The notes under the pieces were generated by a model, which made no database searches, was not told the origin of the DNA, and saw only the letters and a program-made list of their open reading frames with translations. The position numbers were made by a program, and so were the translations under genes. From Fratercula arctica (Eukaryota; Chordata; Aves; Charadriiformes; Alcidae), in contig CANTUZ010000025.1 of the NCBI GenBank assembly GCA_947846985.1, positions 4,772,100 to 4,836,099 of the forward strand: a stretch of DNA of 64,000 nucleotides, in the 5' to 3' direction. The number at the start of each line of letters is the position of its first letter. The first letter of the stretch is position 1. This document shows, piece by piece, positions 55,955 through 64,000 of the stretch.

Positions 55955-56947
55955 TGTACTAGTTTTGGCTCAGATAGAGTTAATTTTCTTCATAATAGTA
56001 TCACCGACATCGGGAATGAACTTCTTAACACCAATGTAGTCTTAAGAAGCAGGCATTCTTTTATTCAGCGCCAGGGACATGGGGGATCTCTCCACCTAAC
56101 ATGTCCACTGAATGCGAGATTCACAGAGATGTATATCCATACAGAATAGGCATGGTCATTACATTTCCCAGCACTCATTGCCATATTCATTACATTTCCA
56201 GAACTCATTTCCATATTCACATCACCTTGGCACATGTGCATTAAGTCTGTTAGGGTCTTCATGGTAGGTTTTGGGTGGTTCCTAGTGGTGTATGGTGTCT
56301 GGTTTGAGCTGATAATAGAGGAATCTCTTTGTGTGGAATGGGGAAGATAAATGCAGAAGCTTTTGCAACTCCCCCATTTATTTTGCAAGCTTGTTATCAG
56401 TCCCTCCAGTCTCTTTGAGGATGTGGTATTCTCCGCTGTTTGTTCTTCACAAGGAGTTACATTTACCTATTTATCAGACTCTCAGTCCCTGGATGTAACG
56501 GTAGTTTATATGGGGCTATGTTTTGTATTTGTGCTGAAAACAGTGTTGATAACACACTGATGTTTTAGTTATTGCTGAGCAGTGCTTACACAGCGTCAAG
56601 GCCTTTTCTGTTCCTCAGACTACCCTGCCAGTGAATAGGCTGGGGGTGCACAAGAAGTTGGGAGGGGACACAGCTGGGACAGCTGACCCCAACTGATGTC
56701 ATGGTGAGCAGTTGTTTTGTTTTGCATCACTTGTTTTTCTTGGGTTTTATTTTCCTCTCTTTGTTGTTGGGATTTTTTCCCCTTACAATTTGTTGTGTTT
56801 TTCTTTTTAATTATTAAACTGTCTTTATCTCAACCCACAAGTTTTCTCACTTTTGCCCTTCCAATTCTCCCCCCTCATCCCAATGGGTGGGGGAGTGAGC
56901 GAGCAGCTGTGTGGTGTTTAGTTGCTGGCTGGGGTTAAACCACACCA
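55955..56947 (+). mobile_element. LTR, 16,513 family, with an insertion
   Basis: Begins TGTACTAGTTTTGGCTCAGA and, after an insertion of about 510 bp (55,996-56,507), continues at 'tagtttatatggggctatg' to the end GGTTAAACCACACCA. Flanks gtttc and ctttc match at four of five bases. The inserted piece has an LTR-like look (ctttattcagcgccagggac on the plus strand) but no defined ends. Confidence 0.75.
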
Positions 56948-58020
56948 CTTTCCTTATTGGAAAGTCTTTCTGAGTAGCTCTTTCCCTTCAAGGTTGTCCT
57001 CGCCCCTTCCTCTATCTCTGCTCCAGCTTTCTTCTGCCAGTTCTTCCCCAGCAAGGGCAGCCTGTTCTGAACTGCGGGAAATGGTGTGGAGCTGTGCACA
57101 TAGGGTTGATTTGCCCTCAGAAATACCAAGAGAACTGAAAAGGCAGTGTCCTGACTGAAACATCTGATTTCATCCCTTCTCCATACCTCCACTTGAGGCT
57201 AAGTCCTGCTGACATGAAGAAAGCAGACAGAGGGAACCTACCTTGCTCCAGACTGTATTCTCCATGGTATTTATTGCTTTCAGAGAAAAGTAGGTAAGGT
57301 GTTATTTCTTGAGATTCTTTTAAGGACGAATTAAATAATGATTTCAATTGCAACCATTCTGTTCTTGTCAGTGCACTTTTGATCATATGCTAATATCATC
57401 TGTGGCATATTTGTTTTCCACAGATAGATGGCAAGACATTGTGGGCCAGACTTACAAACAAGTTACTCTGACTAAAAAAAGTGTTGCATATATGTGAAGC
57501 TGCAGTCTGTAGTCACATTCTAGGCTTGTGACAAAAGCAGGGTCATGAGATTTAGTTGCAGTCTTTTCATTTTGTATATTACCTCAATATCAATCTAAGA
57601 ATAAGAAATAAAGAATGAGCTATTATAAAGAACACAGCAGTTCACATACATAGTAAATTGCTCCCTTTTACATTCTGGGCATGAAGTAGTATACAAAATG
57701 GCAGTTGCTCTTTGTAACAGGCTGAGAGATTCTTGGATAATTAAGGATAATCCTTCTAAAAGTAGACAATGATTTATCAAGAAAATCACATTTCAAGTGG
57801 TATATTTGGCTCTCAGAGTCCTCTTATTTAAAAAAAAAAACAAACAAAAAAGGTTTCAATTTAGCCAGTAAGGCAATAAAGACTAACTGCACAGGTCATG
57901 TGGTGAGTTAGTGACTCAGCTAAAATTAGATGATTGACTTTAATTCTTTCAGCAGCAGCAGTTGCCACATGCTGAGAGGAGTGTGAGGCTTGAGAGGTAC
58001 CTGGGAGTGTCTGAGCCCCT
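56948..58020. other. Unassigned stretch
   Basis: No gene or repeat border recognised. A short poly-A tract lies near 57,830. Confidence 0.3.
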
Positions 58021-59270
58021 GACACCCTTGGGCTGTGAGTGGAGGAGAGACCAGGTGGCAGCAAGGACGACCAGCTGCTGGAGGATACCAAAATGCTAGA
58101 GGACTGTGGCTTCACCAGCCAGACTGCCTGCCCCCAGGCCCCCACCACCACTCATAATCCCTCCACAGGGAGCTCAAGCAATGGTGACCACCTGACAGAA
58201 AGCTATGTCCTCTGCATCCCCTCTGGTATTAGCACCCACTGGGACCGATGCAGCTACCCAGACAGAGCTCTGAAGGGAGCATGATGCAGCCATCCAGGTC
58301 TCCAGCTGCAGGGTGTGCTCAAGGTTTCTACTGGTGTTTGAAGGCAGTAGCAAGAACGCCTTTGGGAGGTGCGCCCAGGTAGAACAACTGCTCAGTTTGG
58401 TGGCTGAGCTTCAGAAGGCAGTAGATAGGTTGAGGAACATCCAGGAGTCTGAGAAGGAGATTGACTGGTGGAACCATTTAGACTAGATATAAGGAAGACG
58501 TTTTTTACAATGAGGGTGGTGAGACACTGGAACAGGTTGTCCAGAGAGGTTGTAGATGCCTCATCCCTGGAAACATTCAAGGTCAGGTTGGACGAGGCTC
58601 TGAGCAACCTGATCTAGTTGAAGATGTCCCTGCTCATTGCAGGGGTGTTGGACTAGGTGACCTTTAAAGGTCCCTTCTAACCCAAACTATTCTATGATTC
58701 TATGAACCATACTTTGCCCTCACTGGAACAGAAATGTCCACTAGGCATAACACATGACAAGGAGGATCCTGCACCCTCTCCACCAGGCAGAAGGCAGTGA
58801 CCTGACAGAGGTGAACGGAAACAAGTCTCAGCTCAGGGCAGTGGAGGAAGCTCCTCCTTGTCTACCTTGCCTTCCCAGGTGCCCTTACACAACAGATATG
58901 AGGCTCTGGAATTGGAAGAACAGGGACATGATGAGGTGGATGATGATCCATCTATGCTTGAGAAGTCGCCAAGGTCAGGTCAGCCTATCCCCTGCATTAT
59001 GACCACCTCCATGAAGAAAAAATGGTGGGTTATTATCGTAGGTGACTCCCTTCTGAGGGGAACAGAGGACTCAATCTGCTGACCAGATCCACTTTTTAGG
59101 GAAGTTTGCTGCCTCCCTGGGAATCGGGTTAAAGACATTACCAGTAAACTTCCTAGCCTGGTACAGCCCTCAGATTATTATCCACTATTGCTTTTTCATG
59201 TGGGTATCAACAAAGTCACAATGAGAAGTCCAAGGGTGATCAAAAGAGACTTAAGGGTTGTTATATGCAT
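58021..59270 (+). pseudogene. CR1 copy D: ORF1, broken and 3'-truncated
   Basis: Reads CR1 ORF1 with stops. In order: a TQTEL segment near 58,260, Cys blocks (CRVCSR then GRCAQVEQLL) at about 58,310-58,390 with a coiled coil ([22 protein letters not shown]), and, after an inserted CR1 3' end, the esterase start WVIIVGDSLLRGTED at 59,026-59,070. After about 59,270 the CR1 stops just before a tiny LTR remnant. Much like the ORF1 copies at 3.2 and 29.3-30.4 kb. Confidence 0.8.
58480..58707 (+). mobile_element. CR1 3' end inserted in CR1 copy D
   Basis: A ~228-bp 3' end (ORF2 C-terminus 'ataaggaagacgttttttac' onward, 3'UTR and attctatgattctatga tail) interrupts ORF1. 'aaccat' flanks the left and 'accat' the right side, a possible short duplication. 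Confidence 0.85.
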
Positions 59271-59327
59271 CTGCTAATTAGCAAAATATGATTTTTTCAC
59301 CTTATTATCCCTAGATTATATTACTGT

Positions 59328-59389
59328 TGTGGGTTAACCCCAGTAGGCAGCTGAAGAAAATTAACTCCATCCTAGCCAGGCCCAGTACA
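59328..59389 (-). mobile_element. 62-bp LTR remnant, 16,513 family, antisense, internally deleted
   Basis: Carries about 20 bp of the LTR 3' end (tgtgggttaaccccagtagg on the plus strand) joined directly to about 40 bp of the 5' end (gaagaaaattaactccatcc ... ccagtaca). Almost the entire LTR middle is deleted. Confidence 0.7.
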
Positions 59390-60310
59390 ATCTCCACTCC
59401 TTATTCTATAACATTTACATGATGCTCAGGTCCCACACTATCCGATATATCCTCATTCTGTGATTAACCACCACCCCCCTTCCCATCCTTTGATATATAC
59501 ACAGATATGATTCCATTAGTCTATGGAGCACCCCTGTAAAATATCCATAAAATGCCCATTGAGTTATTTTAGTCCATGACTTGGGCTCCATCTGTTATGG
59601 TGGTTGCTCAGGACAGTAGAGGTGATGCGCATTGTTTTGAGTTATTGGGCGCCAAAGCTAGCTCAGGTTAGATCACTGCTGCACTTGCTCAGCTTCTTGT
59701 GAGACTCATCCTCCGTTGGTTCAGGTAGTTCCTGCTATAGTACTTCCTATAATATACAACTTGAATCATGGGTTACAACAATTTACAGATATATCCATTA
59801 AAATCTCCACCCCTGGTCCCTTTGGACCTGGACATAGGTTTTAACATTGCAGTAAACTCCTCCCCTTGCCCCTGCTCCAGCATGGGCTTATTCATAGGCC
59901 TCAGTCCCTTCAGGGGTGTACCTGGTGTGGCATGGGCATATCCATGGGTCACAGTCCCCCTCAGGGGTGTACCTGCTCGGGTGTGAACTTATATCCATGG
60001 CCACAGTCCCTTCAACTGGAGTTCATGCTGAAGTTCCAGCATGTCCAGTACAGCAGCACTGGGATAGCAGCAATGCCCTGGTCATGGCTGTTATCAAAAT
60101 GTTCTCAGGCACAGCAGAGCAAAAGCAAAAAGAAGCCACTAACAAGCAATAGACTCTAATATACAGCAAAGCAAGTAAGCCCCATGGCAAGCACAGGAGC
60201 CTGCCTATAGCTAAACAGATATAACAGCTATAAATTCAGTCTAGCACACTCCAATCAAATCTGTCGTTATCTCAAACCCTTCTGGCCCTACATTGTGTAC
60301 CACAAAGGAT
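59390..60310. other. Unassigned stretch
   Basis: Contains imperfect direct repeats around 'ccatgggtcacagtcccc'/'caggggtgtacctg' near 59,880-60,010, possibly LTR internal repeats. No coding region recognised. Confidence 0.35.
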
Positions 60311-60907
60311 TGTGGTGGGTAAACCCCAGTAGACAGCTAAGCCCCACACAGCCACTCGTTTGCTGTCCTCCAGTGGGATGGGGGAGAGAATCAGAAGGGC
60401 AAAAGTGAGAAAACTCGTGGGTTGAGATAAAGACAGTTTAATAGGTAAAGCAAAACAAGTGCACGTAAGCAAAGCCAAATAAGGAATTAATTCACTGTGT
60501 CCCATCAGCAGACAGATGTTTAGCCATTCCCAGGAAAGCAGGGCTTCATCACACATAACGATTACTTAGGAAGACAAATGCCATAACTCCGAACGTCCCC
60601 TCCTTCCTCTTTCTTCCCCACAGCTTTTATTGCTCCACACAACTTTATATAGCATGGAATATTCCTTTTTTTCATTTGGGGTCAGCTGTCCCTGCTGTGT
60701 CCCCTCCAAAACTCTTGCCCATCTCCAATCTATTTGCTGCAGGGACAGTATGAGAAACAGAGACAGACTTGATGCTGTGCAAGCACTGTTCAGCAATAGC
60801 TAAAACATTGGTGTGTTATCAACACTGTTTGGGTCACAAATCTAAAATGCAGTACTGTACAAGCTACTATGAAGAAAATTAACTCCATCCCAGCCAGACC
60901 CAGTACA
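60311..60907 (-). mobile_element. Solo LTR (597 bp), 16,513 family, antisense
   Basis: The reverse complement starts TGTACTGGGTCTGGCTGGGA and ends GGGGTTTACCCACCACA. Flanks aggat and gttac do not match. Confidence 0.82.
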
Positions 60908-61896
60908 GTTACATTGGTCAGATTCTTTTACATCACTGAATATCCAATCAGTATTCAGTCCTAGTATGGCCCTAGTATAGCCCTATTATTCAGTCTGATA
61001 TTTCAAACACTCACTTGGTCCATGGAATGGGAGCTGCAACAGTGTTGGAATATGTGTAAATGCACTGGAGTAATTACTTTCAAAATATTAAAAATGCTTA
61101 CCCTGGATTCACTACATTAATAAAACCTTAAGAATTAAAAATATTCCAATTTCAGCAGTTCTGATAATAGATTCAGTTCTCTTCAACATTATCTATTAAG
61201 GATCAATTTATTTAAAAGAAGCTGTACAATGTAGGAAAGGCATACATACAAAATTTGATTAGGTAAATTATATAATGATAGATAGCAATATATATAAGCT
61301 TGCTAATGTCTTCTTTTAAGCACATTTTCTGGATTTACAAATGTCAGTGCAAAAACTGCATTACTAATAGCTTACATAGACACATACAAGGGAAAATTTG
61401 GGGTATGAGTTTGGAGAACGAGAGAAACCCAAAAGTTGTTAGACTAGACTTTTTTTTCCAGAACAAAGGACATGAGTGGTTGACATTAATATTATGTCCT
61501 GACTGACTTATCCAAGTCAGTTTTGTTTGAAAATTGGGCTAGAATCGTGGAAAAAAACCTGGCCTGGTGAGATGCTAGGACTTCTTTGTATTGGCCTATC
61601 TGAAAAGAGGATAGAAACTGCCTTTATTTTGGTATTTTGATTCTTCAGCTTCCAGATGAAATAAGAAAGTGTAAATTATGAAGATAATCTCTCCAGAAGT
61701 ATTTTTTCAAAACAGTTTAAGAAAAAGATCCAAGAAAAGCTGTTTCATCATTTTCTTCATGAATAGACAAAGGACAAGTTCCCTGTAGGTCAAACAGCTG
61801 CCACTGGGGAGATTTCTGGGTGAAAAATTCCTGTGTTTATTCAGTATGAAAATGACTCGACTTCTGTCTACTTCTAGACCATTGTTCAATCAACCA
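60908..61896. other. Unassigned AT-rich stretch
   Basis: Nothing recognised on either strand. Confidence 0.3.
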
Positions 61897-62718
61897 CCTC
61901 AAAGAGGGACCTGGACAAGCTTCAGAGGTGAACCCATGCCAACTTCATGAAGTTCAACCAGGCCGAGTGCAAGGTCCTGCACCTGGAATACGGCAGTGCC
62001 AAGCACAAATACAGGCTGGGTGGAGAATGGATTGACAGCCACCCTGAGGAGAAGGATTTAGGGGTGTTGGTGGATGAGAAGCTCAACATGAACCGGCAAT
62101 GTGTGCTCGCAGCCCAGAAAGCCAACCGCATCCTGGGCTGCATCAAAAGAAACGTGGTCAGCAGGTCGAGGGAGGTGATTCTGCCCCTCTACTCTGCTCT
62201 GGTGAGACCCCACCTGGAGTACTGTGTTCAGCTCTAGAACCCTCAGCACAAGAAGGGCAATAACCTGAGGAGGGCCACGAGGATGATCAGAGGGCTGGAG
62301 CCTCCTCCTATGAGGACAGGCTGAGAGAGTTGGGGTTGTTCAGCCTGGAGAAGAGAAGGCTCTGGGGAGACCTTATAGCAGCCTTCCAGTATCTGAAGGG
62401 GGCCTACAAGAAAGCTGGAGAGGGACGTTTTACAAGGGCATGTAGTGATAAGACAAGGGGTAATGGCTTCAAACTGGAAGAGGGGAGATTTAGATTAGAT
62501 ATCAGGAAGAAATTTTTCACTATGAGGGTGGTGAGGCAGTGGAACAGTTTGCCCAGAGAAGTTGTGGATGCCCCATCCCTGGAAGTGTTCAAGGCCAGGC
62601 TGGATGGGGCTTTGAGCAGCCTGGTCTAGTGGGAGGTGTCCCTGCCCATGGCAGGGGGGTTGGAACTAGATGATCTTTAAGGTCCCTTCCAACCCAAACC
62701 ATTCTATGATTCTATGAA
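61897..62718 (+). mobile_element. CR1 copy E, RT C-terminus to 3' end
   Basis: A 5'-truncated CR1. [20 protein letters not shown] and [17 protein letters not shown] are read at 61,950-62,150, then [15 protein letters not shown]. After a stop and small deletion near 62,235-62,280 it continues [14 protein letters not shown] to [13 protein letters not shown] and the terminal ttctatgattctatga at 62,701-62,716. Very similar to the fragment at 5.2 kb. Confidence 0.88.
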
Positions 62719-63566
62719 ACTCCTTTCCTTCTTCATGTTAAAGTACGTTTAGTGCCCACATAGTAGCCTGTGTGGGATGACTGTGTGATACAATCTGTCA
62801 TCATCAGAAACATGCTATCTTTTTTCATACATTGGTAATCTGCCAGTTAAAGAAGAGACTTACATTTTAGTCTTTGCTAAAATGAAGACAAAAATCAGTA
62901 TTTATTTATTTCTATAATGCCCATGGGATAATTAGATGAGTGTTTTTATCTCCAGATAAAAAGCAGGGCAGCAGTCAAGGGGTGGCCTCTGTCCTCAATT
63001 AGGCATTTCAAAGTTAGACTTTGAAGCCTGAACTACTCACTGTAGTCTCCCTTTACAGTCAGTAGAAAGAAGTGAGAATATCCAGAATGCGATTCATCAA
63101 GACAGATGGCTAAGTCATGTAAATCACTTCTTATTTTTCTCCCTTGCCTATAAAGCAAGCTACGGTGAGTAGCTTGCTTGTTTAAACTGTTTTAACTGTT
63201 AAGCTTCTTAGGTGAGATGAATCCCATATAAGGTGCCTGTTCCAGGAGACAAAAGTCATTTAGTGGGTTTGGGGCATATAGAGGTATATGTTACCTAACA
63301 GATTGCTAAAGCTTTTGTAGCAGATTTAATTCGAGCCTCCAGCATGATTAAACAGACTCTCCTGGCTTCCAGTGTGAGTGTGAACAGACCAAAAAGAAGA
63401 GCTTCACATTTAAACAGTCTTCCTAGTGTCAGCATTTAGGTTAATCACCAGTGTAATTTGCTGGCTGTTGCGTTTCCTTTCTTAATAGAAGGTGTCTGAG
63501 AGCCCAGTTTCCTTGCATACATACTGATCAGTCCATAGGAATTGCTGATGACTCTCTTCATTGTTG
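62719..63566. other. Unassigned stretch
   Basis: Nothing recognised. Confidence 0.3.
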
Positions 63567-63587
63567 TGGTGGGTTGACCTTGGTGTC
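63566..63587 (-). mobile_element. 3' terminus of an antisense 16,513-family LTR
   Basis: tggtgggttgaccttgg is the reversed 3' end of this family. The LTR starting at 63,588 interrupts it, so the rest should lie to the right of the window. Confidence 0.55.
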
Positions 63588-64000
63588 TGTTGTGTGAAAG
63601 AGGACAAAGCGGTTTTGGCAGAAGATAAACCCCCTTGCATTCTAACACTCCTCACCGAGGTGGGAGGCTAGGTGCGGCTAGGTTTAAATTCTGAGTGATG
63701 CCCAATTCACCACTATCAGTCCAGTTGTGTTTAATATATATTTTAAACTGTTATGATTTGGATACACTAATAGTGGACTGCACCTTCAGTCTAGTCGTGC
63801 TCATGAACTAGCACGGCCACTCTTGAATCTTTGGTTGCGTTCAATGAGGAACCAAAACGACTAGCTACTTAAACAGTGCAGTTTATTTAAACAACAGATA
63901 TATAGGTTTTTAGGATTGCTGGTGATAAATACACTGTCTGCAAAGCACGTGCAAATGAAAGCATTGTTAAATATACAAAACACGCGACAAAGTTATAAAC
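63588..64000 (+). mobile_element. LTR of the 5,965 family, running off the window
   Basis: TGTTGTGTGAAAGAGGACAA begins it. Its 413 bp match 5965-6376 with fewer than ten differences by eye. It could be a solo LTR or the start of a provirus. Confidence 0.88.

Overview
This is eukaryotic DNA, almost certainly from a bird. The main evidence is several copies of the LINE CR1 whose 3' ends carry the avian ATTCTATGATTCTATG-type tail. It is reinforced by many solo LTRs of endogenous retroviruses with 5-bp target duplications, an env-less ERVL-like provirus, and low gene content. I recognise no host protein-coding gene, tRNA, rRNA or CRISPR array. The window is a graveyard of mobile elements nested inside each other; a repeat-rich compartment such as the W chromosome would fit, but that is inference.

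Layout. 0-7.2 kb: two CR1 copies cut by three solo LTRs. 7.2-10.4 kb: remains of an antisense ERV (gag, protease, start of RT) with a plus-strand insertion. 10.4-13 kb: another CR1 fused to an LTR fragment. 13.2-24.8 kb: solo LTRs, an ERV 3' end, a hAT-Charlie remnant and long unassigned AT-rich stretches. 25.0-35.4 kb: the most unusual content, the relic of a Polinton/Maverick (adintovirus-like) DNA element. It keeps recognisable pieces of integrase (with chromodomain-like tail), penton-type minor capsid protein, two small virion-type proteins, FtsK/HerA-type packaging ATPase and protein-primed family B DNA polymerase. A nearly full-length antisense CR1 (26.35-30.95 kb) splits the penton gene and a second CR1 (33.9-35.2 kb) splits the polymerase gene. 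35.4-36.9 kb: broken LTRs. 36.87-43.08 kb: a complete ERVL-like provirus with both LTRs, Lys1,2-type primer binding site and 5-bp target duplication. Its gag-pro-pol is one uninterrupted reading frame apart from five in-frame stop codons. 44.7-52.8 kb: a dense LTR cluster, including a 1.96-kb LTR with an internal minisatellite nested in another LTR, and an LTR inverted repeat. 53-64 kb: more LTRs, a CR1 ORF1 copy split by a CR1 3' end, a CR1 3' fragment, and at the right edge a second, nearly identical copy of the LTR seen at 5,965.

Nothing here looks functional as a set of cooperating genes. The Polinton genes once formed a virus-like replication, packaging and integration module, and the ERV and CR1 genes encoded retrotransposition machinery; all are broken by stops, frameshifts or insertions. 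Nesting gives a relative order: the Polinton is older than the two CR1 copies inside it, CR1 copies at 0.3-2.0 and 4.9-7.2 kb are older than the LTRs inside them, and the LTR family at 5,965/63,588 looks youngest because its two copies are almost identical where they can be compared.
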